A DNA stretch of 64,000 nt. Source: Agromyces sp. Soil535. Its GTDB lineage: Bacteria; Actinomycetota; Actinomycetes; Actinomycetales; Microbacteriaceae. The notes under the pieces are model-generated. The model did not search any database. It was not told where the DNA came from and worked only from the letters and a program-made list of their open reading frames with translations. Every line of letters begins with the position of its first letter. Within the stretch, counting starts at the first letter, position 1. Positions 55,903 to 64,000 of the stretch are shown here, piece by piece. The DNA lies in contig NZ_LMRW01000010.1 in the NCBI RefSeq assembly GCF_001428255.1, positions 19,279-83,278 on the forward strand, given 5' to 3'. Position numbers and translations under genes: made by a program.

Positions 55903-57031
55903 GACACCGGCGAGGAAGGCCCCGGGCAAGCGCGTCGCCGTGCTCGGCGCGGGCAGCTGGGGCACGACGTTCGCGAAGATCCTCGCCGACGGCGGCGCCG
56001 ACGTCGTCATCTGGGCACGGCGGCCCGAGCTCGCGCGTGAGATCCAGGAGGCGAAGCGCAACAGCGACTACCTCGCGGGCATCAACCTCCCGCTCGGGCT
56101 GCGCGCCACGAGCCGGCTCGACCTCGCCCTCGCAGGCGCCGAGCAGGTCTACGTGTCGGTGCCGAGCCAGGCGCTGCGCGAGAACCTGAAGATCGCCGGC
56201 CCGCACCTGCACGCCGAGGCGACCGTGGTGTCGCTCATGAAGGGCATCGAGCAGGGGACGGGCCACCGCATGAGCGAGGTGATCGCCGAGTGCCTGCCGA
56301 TCGACGAATCGCAGATCGCGGTCATCTCCGGTCCCAACCTGGCGCTCGAGATCGCGAAGGAGCAGCCGACCGCGGCCGTCGTGTCTTCGACGAGCCTCGA
56401 GACGGCGCAGGCCGTGGCATCCGTCGCCCGCAACCGCTACTTCCACTCGTTCGTGAACACCGACGTGATCGGCACCGAGTTCGGCGGCGTGCTGAAGAAC
56501 CTCATCGCCCTGGCCATCGGCATCGTCGACGGCGCCGGATACGGCGAGAACACGAAGGCGTCGATCATCACGCGCGGGCTCGTGGAGATGACGGACTTCG
56601 CGGTGGCGTACGGCGCCCACCCCGAGACGCTGTCGGGACTCGCGGGCCTCGGCGACCTCATCGCCACGTGCCAGTCGCCGCTCTCGCGCAACAACACGGC
56701 GGGGCGACTGCTCGGGCAGGGGTATCACCTGAGCGACGTGGTGAACCAGATGCAGCAGACCACCGAGGGCCTCGCGTCCGTCGCGCCGATCCTCGAGCTC
56801 GCGAAGGCGAAGGGCGTGGAGATGCCCATCGTCGAGCAGGTGCGCCAGGTGCTGGCCGGCACGCTCGCGCCGAAGGACATCGCGCCGCACCTCACGACCG
56901 ACGACGAGCCGCAGGGCGAAAGGATGATGGATGAAAAAGCTCAGGGTGGTTCTGCTGTTCGGCGGGCGTTCAAGCGAGCACTCGATCAGCTGCGCAACAG
57001 CGGGAGGGGTGCTCAGGGCGATCGACCGTGA
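55895..57031 (+). CDS. gpsA: NAD(P)-dependent glycerol-3-phosphate dehydrogenase
   Basis: GpsA makes sn-glycerol-3-phosphate for phospholipids. It has the Rossmann start VAVLGAGSWGTTFAKILADG, VSLMKGIEQGTG, ISGPNLALEIAKEQPTA, the catalytic-Lys region GTEFGGVLKNLIALAIGI and GLGDLIATC. The annotated frame is 378 residues and overlaps ddl by 101 bp, which is unusual. Adding one base near 56915 would end the protein at a TGA at 56932-56934, overlapping the ddl ATG as ATGA and giving 347 codons. The last 30 residues here are therefore suspect. Confidence 0.93.
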   Translation: MARTPARKAPGKRVAVLGAGSWGTTFAKILADGGADVVIWARRPELAREIQEAKRNSDYLAGINLPLGLRATSRLDLALAGAEQVYVSVPSQALRENLKIAGPHLHAEATVVSLMKGIEQGTGHRMSEVIAECLPIDESQIAVISGPNLALEIAKEQPTAAVVSSTSLETAQAVASVARNRYFHSFVNTDVIGTEFGGVLKNLIALAIGIVDGAGYGENTKASIITRGLVEMTDFAVAYGAHPETLSGLAGLGDLIATCQSPLSRNNTAGRLLGQGYHLSDVVNQMQQTTEGLASVAPILELAKAKGVEMPIVEQVRQVLAGTLAPKDIAPHLTTDDEPQGERMMDEKAQGGSAVRRAFKRALDQLRNSGRGAQGDRP

Positions 57032-58022
57032 CCGGTACGACGTGATCCCCGTCGGGATCACCCGCGACGGCGCGTTCGTGCTCGAGGCCGACGACCCGGA
57101 GCGGTTCGCCCTCGACCCCGTGCACCTCCCCGAGGTCGTCGACAACGGCACGCGCGTCTGCTGGCCCGAGAGCGCCGCCTCACGAGAGCTCAGGGTGTCG
57201 GATGCCGCGGGCGAGCGCTCCCTCGGCGACATCGACGTGGTCTTCCCCATCCTGCACGGCCGGTTCGGCGAGGACGGCACCGTGCAGGGCCTGTTCGAGC
57301 TCGTCGGGCTGCCGTACGTCGGGAACGGCGTGCTCGCGTCGGCCATCGGGATGGACAAGCACGTCACGAAGACCGTGCTGGAGGGCGCCGGCATCCAGGT
57401 GGCGCCGTGGGTGACCCTCACGCGCGCCGCACTGGCCGCCGAACCGGATCTCTGGGCGCGGCGCGTGCGAGCGCTCGGCCTGCCGGCGTTCGTGAAGCCG
57501 GCGCGCGCCGGGTCGTCGGTCGGGGTCACCAAGGTCGCCGACTGGTCGGAGCTCGACGCCGCGCTCGAGGTCGCGTTCGCCGAGGACCGCACCGTGCTCG
57601 TGGAGTCGGGGGTCGTCGGGCGCGAGATCGAGTGCGGGGTCCTCGAGGGCCGTTCGGCGGGCGACGTCCGGGTGAGCGTCGCGGGTGAGGTGGTCGTCAC
57701 CGGCCGCGAGTTCTACGACTTCGACGCGAAGTACCTCGACGCACCCGGCGTGGAGTTGATCTGCCCGGCCGATCTCGGCGAGGGCGAACTGTTCGAGCTT
57801 CAGCGCATCGCCCGTCGCGCCTTCGAGGCCATCGGCGGGGAGGGGCTCGCACGGGTGGACGTGTTCCTCTCCGACGAGGGGTACGTCGTCAACGAGGTCA
57901 ACACGATGCCGGGCTTCACGCCCATCTCGATGTTCCCGACCTGCTGGCTCAACTCCGGGCTCAGCTATCCCGAACTCATCGACGAGCTCATCGAGGTCGG
58001 GTACGCGCGGGGCAGCCGCTAG
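56931..58022 (+). CDS. ddl: D-alanine--D-alanine ligase
   Basis: Ddl joins two D-Ala with ATP for the peptidoglycan stem. The 363-residue protein has LFGGRSSEHSISCATA, FPILHGRFGEDGTVQGLFEL, VKPARAGSSVGV and VNEVNTMPGFTPISMFP, the ATP-grasp and omega-loop motifs. FGEDGTVQGLFEL followed by an LPYVG turn matches the D-Ala-D-Ala rather than D-Lac class. The ATG follows AAAGGATG. It completes a run of envelope genes. Confidence 0.96.
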   Translation: MKKLRVVLLFGGRSSEHSISCATAGGVLRAIDRDRYDVIPVGITRDGAFVLEADDPERFALDPVHLPEVVDNGTRVCWPESAASRELRVSDAAGERSLGDIDVVFPILHGRFGEDGTVQGLFELVGLPYVGNGVLASAIGMDKHVTKTVLEGAGIQVAPWVTLTRAALAAEPDLWARRVRALGLPAFVKPARAGSSVGVTKVADWSELDAALEVAFAEDRTVLVESGVVGREIECGVLEGRSAGDVRVSVAGEVVVTGREFYDFDAKYLDAPGVELICPADLGEGELFELQRIARRAFEAIGGEGLARVDVFLSDEGYVVNEVNTMPGFTPISMFPTCWLNSGLSYPELIDELIEVGYARGSR

Positions 58023-58025
58023 TTG

Positions 58026-58526
58026 CTAGTCGGCGTCGTCGAGCGCGACGCAGCCGCCCTCGGCCGGGATCGCCGAGACGGCCGCGGACAGGTCGGAGAT
58101 GGCCGTCGTGCCCGAGACGACGTCGTTGTCGACGAGCACCTCGACGGCGGGCGTGCGCCCGTATGTCGTGAACAGGTAGGTCGGGGCATCCGACTCGTCG
58201 ATGACCCAGTCGACTCCGTCGACGCTCACGCACCGGTCGGTCGTGGGGCCGAGCGGTTCGACGCCGCAGCGCAGCAGCACGGAGGCGGGTTGCCCCCAGG
58301 CGCCCGTGCCCTGGGCGTTGGTCTCGCGCTCGGAGAGGCCGGCGACCGTGTCGGGCAGGCGCACCACGACGGCGGCGCAGTCGGGGTCGCTCGCCGACGG
58401 GGCGACGTCGAACGCGACGGCCTGGCTGCATCCGGCGAGCGCGAGCGTGCCGGCGACGGCGAGGCCGGCGGCGATCGCGACGCGCCGCGGCCCGCGTCGC
58501 GGGTGAGGGGCGTCTGGGTGGGGCAT
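58026..58526 (-). CDS. DUF3515-type lipoprotein
   Basis: The 166-residue protein has a twin-Arg-like basic start (RRGPRR), a hydrophobic helix and the lipobox LAGC, and the mature part contains DPDCAAVVVRLPDTVAGL, matching the DUF3515 family, which commonly sits between ddl and thiL in actinobacteria. Four further cysteines suggest disulfides outside the cell. Function is unknown. It converges on ddl with 3 bp between stops and is divergent from thiL by 24 bp. Confidence 0.85.
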   Translation of the reverse strand: MPHPDAPHPRRGPRRVAIAAGLAVAGTLALAGCSQAVAFDVAPSASDPDCAAVVVRLPDTVAGLSERETNAQGTGAWGQPASVLLRCGVEPLGPTTDRCVSVDGVDWVIDESDAPTYLFTTYGRTPAVEVLVDNDVVSGTTAISDLSAAVSAIPAEGGCVALDDAD

Positions 58527-58550
58527 CCCGATCAGGCTACCGTGAGTGGC

Positions 58551-59552
58551 ATGGAACGAGCCGCGCGCCCCGACGACGCCACGACGATCGGCGAGCTGGG
58601 CGAGTCGGCGGTGCTCGCCCGCGTCCTGCCCCGGATCTCGCCGGGCGACGCCGCCCTCCTCGGCGCCGGGGACGACGCGGCGGTCGTGGCAGCCGCCGAC
58701 GGCCGGTTCGTCGTCACGACCGACATGCTCGTGCACGGTCCCGACTTCCGGCTCGCCTGGTCGACGCCGTTCGAACTCGGCTGGAAGGCGGCCGCCACGA
58801 ACCTCACGGATGTCGCCGCGATGGGCGCGCGGCCCACGGCACTGGTGGTCGCGATCGCCGCGCCGCCGTCGACGCCGGTCGCCGTGCTCGAGGGGGTCGC
58901 CGACGGGCTGCGCGAAGGGCTCGCCGCCCTCGCCCCCGACGCCGGCGTCGTCGGCGGCGACCTGTCGGCGTCCACGGTGCTCACGATCGCGGTGACCGCG
59001 TTCGGCGACCTCGAGGGTCGCGCCCCCGTGCTGCGGTCGGGAGCACGCGTCGGCGATGTCGTGGCGCACGCGGGCGCGCGGGGTGACGCCGCGCGCGGCC
59101 TCGCGCTCCTCTTCGCCGAGGGCACGGATGACTCGGGCGAGCCCGATCCCGGGCGGGCCGCCGACGTGCGGGCGCGGCACCCGGAGCTCGTGCGCGCGCA
59201 GCTCGCGCCCGTGCCGCCCGTGGCGGCGGGCGTCGCCGCCGCGCTCGCCGGCGCGACGTCGATGCTCGACGTCTCCGACGGGCTCGCACGCGACGCGCGG
59301 CGGATCGCCGAGGCGAGCGGGGTCGGCCTCGATTTCGACGGCGCCGCGCTCGGCGCCGACCTGCGGGTCGCACTCGCGGGCGCCGAGGATCACGGACTGC
59401 TCGCGACCTTCCCGGCGGGCACTGCGGTGCCGGCGCCGTTCGAGGTCGTGGGCCGTGTCGTGCCGGGCTCGGGCGACGTGCTCGTGGATGGCCGCGTGGT
59501 CGGCGCCGACGGCTGGGATCCCTACTCGGGCTGGGACGGGCGCGCGGGCTGA
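58551..59552 (+). CDS. thiL: Thiamine-monophosphate kinase
   Basis: ThiL phosphorylates thiamine monophosphate to the active diphosphate with ATP. The 333-residue protein has LGAGDDAAVVA, TTDMLVHGPDF, WKAAATNLTDVAAMGA, GVVGGDLSAS and SMLDVSDGLARD, the Mg2+ and nucleotide motifs. The ATG at 58551 opens the conserved region. Its 3' end overlaps the convergent rsmD by 31 bp. Confidence 0.94.
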   Translation: MERAARPDDATTIGELGESAVLARVLPRISPGDAALLGAGDDAAVVAAADGRFVVTTDMLVHGPDFRLAWSTPFELGWKAAATNLTDVAAMGARPTALVVAIAAPPSTPVAVLEGVADGLREGLAALAPDAGVVGGDLSASTVLTIAVTAFGDLEGRAPVLRSGARVGDVVAHAGARGDAARGLALLFAEGTDDSGEPDPGRAADVRARHPELVRAQLAPVPPVAAGVAAALAGATSMLDVSDGLARDARRIAEASGVGLDFDGAALGADLRVALAGAEDHGLLATFPAGTAVPAPFEVVGRVVPGSGDVLVDGRVVGADGWDPYSGWDGRAG

Positions 59553-60136
59553 GCCGCGGACCGCGGATCGGGCCGCGTGGCCGCCGCCCACCAGAGCGTC
59601 GTCTCGCCGTAGTCGCGGCGCCGCTCGCGCGCGATGCCCGCCGGCCACTGCGGCTCGGGCGACCGGGAGCTGCGCTCGACGACGACCACCGCATCGGCCG
59701 CGAGCAGCGGTGCGAGGAGCTCGAGGTCGTGCGCAAGGGCACCCTCGCCGAGTTCGTACGGCGGGTCGATGAACACGAGGTCGAACGGGCCTATGGCCGA
59801 CTCGAGGTACGTCCCCACCGCGCGCATCGCGACCCGGATGCGCGGCCGGTGGCCCCGCGCGGCCCGCGTGACGGCGTCGGCGTTGCGCCGGCACACGTCG
59901 GCTGCGGGCTTCGCCTTCTCGACCAGCACCACCTCGGCGGCGCCACGCGACGCGGCCTCGAGGCCGAGCGCGCCGGAGCCGGCGTACAGGTCGAGCACGG
60001 TCGCCCCGTGCATGGCATCGCGCGACTCGAGCGCGGAGAAGATCGCCTCTCGCACCCGGTCGCTCGTGGGGCGCGTGCCGGAGCGCGGCACGGCGAGGCT
60101 GAGCGAGCCGGCGAATCCGGCGATGATGCGGGTCAT
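59522..60136 (-). CDS. rsmD: 16S rRNA (guanine966-N2)-methyltransferase
   Basis: RsmD methylates G966 of 16S rRNA in the assembled 30S subunit. The 204-residue protein starts TRIIAGFAGSLSLAVP, with RPTSDRVREAIFSAL, VLDLYAGSGALGLEA for SAM and FIDPPYELG as the catalytic NPPY-type loop. The ATG at 60136 is the family start; an ATG at 60175 would lie inside the tandem repeats. recG and coaD nearby make the typical recG-rsmD-coaD neighbourhood. Confidence 0.93.
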   Translation of the reverse strand: MTRIIAGFAGSLSLAVPRSGTRPTSDRVREAIFSALESRDAMHGATVLDLYAGSGALGLEAASRGAAEVVLVEKAKPAADVCRRNADAVTRAARGHRPRIRVAMRAVGTYLESAIGPFDLVFIDPPYELGEGALAHDLELLAPLLAADAVVVVERSSRSPEPQWPAGIARERRRDYGETTLWWAAATRPDPRSAAQPARPSQPE

Positions 60137-60146
60137 GCTCCCGGCA

Positions 60147-60315
60147 GCATACCGACGCCCGTGTCCGCGTGCCATGCCCGTGCCTCCACCCGCATACCGA
60201 CGCGGATCGTCGGTGTCCTGCCCGTGCCTCCACCTGCATACCGAAGCGGCTCGTCGGTGTCATGCCCTGCCTCCGCCCGCATACCACGCCGATGTGCCGA
60301 TATCATGCCCGCGCG
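60147..60315. repeat. Four imperfect 43-45-bp tandem repeats
   Basis: Units begin with GCATACC at 60147, 60192, 60236 and 60279 (periods 45, 44, 43). Each contains an imperfect hairpin (CCGACG/CGTCGG in unit 2) and ends near CATGCCCGTGCCTCCACC-like sequence. They fill the space between rsmD and the divergent TPR gene. The heptamer equals the box found at 3184-3231. Confidence 0.8.
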
Positions 60316-60346
60316 ATCACGTCCTCGGCGCTGCCATGATGGAGGG

Positions 60347-61156
60347 GTGGATGACTCGACCGACCAGGCGCCAGCCGAACCGTCCCGGCATCGGGGGGAC
60401 GAACAGCAGATGATCGATCGCCTGTGGGACTTCAGCGATCCCGCGGCGAGCGAGGAGCGATTCCGCGAGGCCGCGGACGACGACACGCACCCAGCCCACG
60501 TGCGGGCCGTGATGGCGACCCAGCTCGCTCGCGCGCTCGGCATCCAGGGCCGGGGCGCACAGGCGCTCGCGGTGCTCGACGGCGTCGTCTCGGCGGACTC
60601 GCCCTCCGGCGACCCCGAGCGGGACGTCGCCGAGGTGCGCGCCCGGGTCGCGATCGAGCGCGGCCGCATCCTCGCCGCCACCGACCGGCGCGCCGAGGCG
60701 GTGCCCGAGCTCACCCGCGGCGTGCGCGAGGCGGCGCTCGCCGCATCGCCGTTCCTCGTGCTCGACGCGCTGCACATGCTCGCGCTGAACGATGCCGGCC
60801 ACGAGGAGGAGTGGGCCGCCGAGGGCTTCGACGTGCTCGACGGCTCCCGCGACCCGCGCGTGCTGCGCTGGGGCGTGGCCCTGCACAACAACCTCGGCTG
60901 GACCATGCACGACTCCGGTCGTGCCGAGGCGGCCCTCACCCAGTTCGAGGAGGCCGTCGAGGCCGCCGACCGCTACGGCACCGCCGAGCAGCAGCATGTC
61001 GCGAGGTGGTCGGTGGCGCGGTGCCTGCGCACCCTCGGCCGCACCGACGAGGCGCTCGAGTTGCAGCGCGAGCTCGCCCGCGCGCGTCCCGACGACCCCT
61101 ACGTGCAGGCCGAGCTCGCCGCGCTGACAGGGGAGGAGCCTACGATCGAGGCATGA
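60347..61156 (+). CDS. TPR-like hypothetical protein
   Basis: The 269-residue helical protein shows tetratricopeptide-like units, clearest in LHNNLGWTMHDSGRAEAALT and the following WSVARCLRTLGRTDEALELQ. There is no signal peptide or catalytic motif, so it probably binds protein in the cytoplasm. The GTG at 60347 may be leaderless (CATGAT 6 bp upstream); the ATG at 60410 after GGGGGGAC is an alternative. Its stop overlaps the recG ATG (ATGA). The tandem repeats upstream may carry its control region. Confidence 0.78.
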   Translation: MDDSTDQAPAEPSRHRGDEQQMIDRLWDFSDPAASEERFREAADDDTHPAHVRAVMATQLARALGIQGRGAQALAVLDGVVSADSPSGDPERDVAEVRARVAIERGRILAATDRRAEAVPELTRGVREAALAASPFLVLDALHMLALNDAGHEEEWAAEGFDVLDGSRDPRVLRWGVALHNNLGWTMHDSGRAEAALTQFEEAVEAADRYGTAEQQHVARWSVARCLRTLGRTDEALELQRELARARPDDPYVQAELAALTGEEPTIEA

Positions 61157-63357
61157 CGGCCGAAGGAGCGGATGCCGCCGGCACCGGCCGGTTCACCCTC
61201 GACACCCGCCTCTCGGGCGCGCTCGGCGGGCGTACGGCGCAGGCCCTCGAACGCGCGTTCGGCTACCGCACGGTCGGCGAGATGCTCGCGCACTACCCGC
61301 GGCGCTACGCCCTGCGGGGTGAGCTCACCGCGCTCGCGAGCCTGCCGCTCGACGAGAACGTCACGATCGTGGCGGAGGTGCTCGAGGTGCGCGAGCGGTC
61401 GATGCGCTCCCGGCGCGGCTCGATCCTCGAGGCGAAGATCTCCGACGGCACCGGCATCCTGACCCTCACGTTCTTCAACCAGGCCTGGCGCGCGCGCGAG
61501 CTGGTGCCGGGAGCCCGCGGCATCTTCGCCGGCAAGGTCGGCGACTACCGCGGCGCTCGCCAGCTCGCGCACCCCGACTACGAGCTGTTCGACGATGCGG
61601 CGCCGCTCGCGGCCGACGCCGCCGCGGCGAGACGCTGGGCCGAGGCCCCCATCCCGATCTACCCCGCGACCGGCGCCCTCGCGAGCTGGCAGCTCGCCAA
61701 GGCGATCGCGCTGCTGCTCGATGGACTCGGCGGAGTCGACGATCCGCTGCCCGACGCGGTGCGCCAGGCGCGGTCGCTGCTCGACCAGCGGCGGGCCCTC
61801 GAGGCGGTCCACCGCCCCGAGGTCGAGGCGGACTGGAAGACAGCGCGCCGCACGCTCCGGTTCACCGAGGCGTTCGTGCTCCAGACCGCGCTGCTCCTGC
61901 GCCGCGCGGAGCTGCGCGCGCACACGACGACGGCGCGGCATCCGTCACCCGGCGGCCTGCTGGAGCGCTTCGACGGCACGATCCCGTTCGCCCTCACGGG
62001 CGACCAGCGCGAGGTGGGCGCCGAGATCTCCGACGACCTCGAGCATCCGGTGCCGATGAACCGGCTCGTTCAGGGCGAGGTCGGCTCCGGCAAGACGGTC
62101 GTCGCGCTGCGCGCGATGCTCGCAGTCGCCGACTCGGGCGGCCAGTCCGCGCTCCTCGCGCCCACAGAGGTGCTCGCCGCGCAGCATGTGCGCTCCATCG
62201 CGCGGATGCTCGGACCCGAGCTGGCCGCCTCGCTGATGCCGACGCTCGTCACGGGGCAGCTGCCCGCGGCCGAGCGCAGGAAGGCCCTGCTCAGGGCCGC
62301 CGCCGGACAGGCGCGCATCGTCGTCGGCACGCACGCGCTCATCGGGGACGCGGTGTCGTTCGCGGACCTCGGCCTCGTGGTCGTCGACGAGCAGCACCGC
62401 TTCGGGGTCGAGCAGCGCGAGGCGCTGCGGCTGAAGGGCCAGCACCCGCCGCACGTGCTCGTGCTCACGGCCACGCCGATCCCGCGCACGGTGGCCATGA
62501 CGGTGTTCGGCGACCTCGACGTGTCGACCATCCGGGAGCTGCCCGCGGGTCGCGCCGGCATCGAGTCGTACGTGGTGCCGCTCGCCGACCGGCCCGGATG
62601 GCGGGCGCGCGTGTGGGAGCGCCTCGCCGAGGAGATCGAGCAGGGGCGCCAGGGATTCGTCGTGTGCCCGACGATCGAGGCGAGGGTCGCCGAGGACGAC
62701 GGCGAGGCGCCCGCCGGCGAGCCTGAGGGCGAGGAGGCCGCGCCCGCGGCATCCGTCGCCTCGGTGCTGGCCGAGCTCACCGCGCACCCCCGCTTCGGAG
62801 ACAAGCGCGTCCTCCCCCTGCACGGGCGCATGAGCGCCGACGAGAAGGATGCCGCGATGCGCGCGTTCGCGGCAGGCGAGGTCGACGTGCTCGTCGCCAC
62901 CACGGTCATCGAGGTGGGCGTCGACGTGCCGAACGCGAGCGCCATGGTGGTGGTCGATGCCGACCGGTTCGGCGTCTCGCAGCTGCACCAACTGCGCGGG
63001 CGGGTCGGGCGCGGCAGCGTGCCGGGGCTGTGCCTCCTCGTCACCGGCGCCGAGCAGGGCTCGCTCGCCCGCCAGCGGGTCGAGGCGGTGGCTGCGACAC
63101 TCGACGGGTTCGAGCTCGCCCGCGTCGACCTGGAGCTCCGGCAGGAGGGCGACGTGCTGGGTGCCAGCCAGTCGGGGGTGCGCTCGTCGCTGAAGCTGCT
63201 GCGCGTGGCGCGCGACGGCGACGTCATCGCCGACGCCCGCGAGCTCGCCGCCGAGGTGCTCGCCGGCGACCCGGGACTCGAACGCCACGCGGCACTGGCC
63301 GCCGCGGTGCGCCGCCGCCTCGACGCCGAGGCGAGCGGGTTCCTGAGCAAGGGCTGA
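61153..63357 (+). CDS. recG: ATP-dependent DNA helicase RecG
   Basis: RecG remodels stalled forks and branched DNA. The 734-residue protein has the N-terminal wedge/OB domain (about 1-170), [15 protein letters not shown] (Walker A), [16 protein letters not shown] (DEQH box), TATPIPRT and the C-terminal TRG-like [12 protein letters not shown] region. Length is normal. The ATG at 61153 overlaps the TPR gene stop. Confidence 0.96.
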   Translation: MTAEGADAAGTGRFTLDTRLSGALGGRTAQALERAFGYRTVGEMLAHYPRRYALRGELTALASLPLDENVTIVAEVLEVRERSMRSRRGSILEAKISDGTGILTLTFFNQAWRARELVPGARGIFAGKVGDYRGARQLAHPDYELFDDAAPLAADAAAARRWAEAPIPIYPATGALASWQLAKAIALLLDGLGGVDDPLPDAVRQARSLLDQRRALEAVHRPEVEADWKTARRTLRFTEAFVLQTALLLRRAELRAHTTTARHPSPGGLLERFDGTIPFALTGDQREVGAEISDDLEHPVPMNRLVQGEVGSGKTVVALRAMLAVADSGGQSALLAPTEVLAAQHVRSIARMLGPELAASLMPTLVTGQLPAAERRKALLRAAAGQARIVVGTHALIGDAVSFADLGLVVVDEQHRFGVEQREALRLKGQHPPHVLVLTATPIPRTVAMTVFGDLDVSTIRELPAGRAGIESYVVPLADRPGWRARVWERLAEEIEQGRQGFVVCPTIEARVAEDDGEAPAGEPEGEEAAPAASVASVLAELTAHPRFGDKRVLPLHGRMSADEKDAAMRAFAAGEVDVLVATTVIEVGVDVPNASAMVVVDADRFGVSQLHQLRGRVGRGSVPGLCLLVTGAEQGSLARQRVEAVAATLDGFELARVDLELRQEGDVLGASQSGVRSSLKLLRVARDGDVIADARELAAEVLAGDPGLERHAALAAAVRRRLDAEASGFLSKG

Positions 63358-63407
63358 GACTCTCCTCAAGCCCTCACATCGCCGCATCCTCGCACTACGC
63401 TGGGCGT

Positions 63408-63899
63408 ATGCAGCGGATCGCCGTCGTCCCAGGATCGTTCGACCCCGTCACGCTCGGCCATCTCGACGTCATCGCACGGGCCGCGGGGCTCTACGACGAG
63501 TTGCACGTCGTGGTGGTGCACAACCCCGACAAGTCCGCACTCCTGCCCATCGCCCAGCGCGTGTCGCTCATCGAGCGCTCCATCGCCGACGCCGGCATCG
63601 AGGGCCGCATCGTGGTCGCGTCATGGAGCATGGGGCTCCTCGTCGACTACTGCACGGATGTCGGCGCCACCGTGCTCGTCAAGGGCATCCGATCCCAGGT
63701 CGACGTCGCCTACGAGACGCCGATGGCGATCGTGAACCGCCATCTCGCCGGCGTCGAGACGGTGTTCCTCCTCCCCGACCCGGCGAACGCCTACGTGTCG
63801 AGCTCGCTCGTTCGCCAGGTCGCGGCGCTCGGCGGCGACGTGGCGCCCTTCGTGCCGCTCGTGGTCGCCGACTACCTCCAGGCGGCGATGACGGCATGA
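63408..63899 (+). CDS. coaD: Phosphopantetheine adenylyltransferase
   Basis: CoaD makes dephospho-CoA from 4'-phosphopantetheine and ATP. The 163-residue protein has [17 protein letters not shown] (the nucleotidyltransferase T/HxGH motif), [16 protein letters not shown] and [15 protein letters not shown]. The ATG at 63408 lies 50 bp after recG. All landmark residues are present. Confidence 0.96.
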   Translation: MQRIAVVPGSFDPVTLGHLDVIARAAGLYDELHVVVVHNPDKSALLPIAQRVSLIERSIADAGIEGRIVVASWSMGLLVDYCTDVGATVLVKGIRSQVDVAYETPMAIVNRHLAGVETVFLLPDPANAYVSSSLVRQVAALGGDVAPFVPLVVADYLQAAMTA

Positions 63900-63916
63900 G
63901 ATTCCCTAGGTCAACC

Positions 63917-64000
63917 TCAGGCGGCGTTTTGTTGCATGGCGCCTCCGTGGAGTTGGGGGTTGTAGATGGTGTGGTCTTGCCAGCATCGCCAGATCACGCG
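63917..64000 (-). mobile_element. Transposase C-terminus entering from the right edge (partial)
   Basis: The minus strand encodes 27 codons ending in TGA, reading RVIWRCWQDHTIYNPQLHGG then AMQQNAA. The pattern VIWRCWQDH-x-P-Y/N is familiar from C-termini of actinobacterial transposases, probably of the IS110 group. Only the last codons are in the window, so family and integrity are uncertain. Confidence 0.5.

Overview
The window is high-GC chromosomal DNA of an actinobacterium, most likely a member of the Microbacteriaceae (an Agromyces-like genome is my best guess). The basis is the codon usage, the many GTG starts, the very frequent GGATGCC/GGCATCC heptamers, the ilv/leu/gltX gene order, and the FHA/PknB/PP2C plus MoxR/DUF58/transglutaminase cluster. 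No plasmid or phage replication genes are visible.

Layout. 1-9.8 kb holds two paralogous modules, each a very large regulator (SARP/BTAD head, STAND NTPase, one membrane helix, propeller-like tail) divergent from a small lipoprotein, with 11-bp-phased heptamers between them. The first regulator runs off the left edge. A MerB-like protein and CutC lie between the modules. 9.8-24.5 kb is an amino-acid block (serA, leuB, ilvE, gltX) interrupted by a TetR/MFS efflux pair, cydAB (cydA frameshifted) and a LysR/class V aminotransferase pair. 24.6-27.7 kb is a small foreign island in the 3' end of tRNA-Gln(CUG), bounded by a perfect 36-bp direct repeat and carrying unknown, partly frameshifted genes. 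28-34.8 kb holds a glutamine amidotransferase-like protein, a class A PBP, an MBL-fold hydrolase, a lipid-kinase-like protein, tRNA-Glu(CUC) and a TerC exporter behind a yybP-ykoY (Mn2+) riboswitch.

35-51.5 kb is a signalling and surface cluster: PP2C, FHA, Ser/Thr kinase and FHA/wHTH, then an interruption with IS-like debris and two small enzyme genes, then a 1,759-residue Ig/cadherin-like surface protein, MoxR ATPase, DUF58, a transglutaminase-like protein lacking its catalytic Cys and His, and FHA. 51.5-57 kb runs from a leucine-rich leader peptide into leuCD, murA, plsC, gpsA and ddl, nearly all overlapping. 58-63.9 kb has a DUF3515 lipoprotein, thiL, rsmD, a TPR protein behind a 44-bp tandem repeat, recG and coaD. 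A transposase C-terminus enters at the right edge.

How it fits together. Leucine and serine synthesis genes are split over two loci, and the leuCD copy appears controlled by leucine attenuation. Envelope functions (PBP, MurA, Ddl, PlsC, GpsA, kinase/FHA, Ig-like protein) dominate the second half. The most novel candidate system is the duplicated membrane-spanning SARP-STAND regulator with its lipoprotein partner and phased operator boxes. Several genes (cydA, two island genes, probably gpsA) look one base short at G/C runs, so either mutation or sequencing undercalls must be considered.
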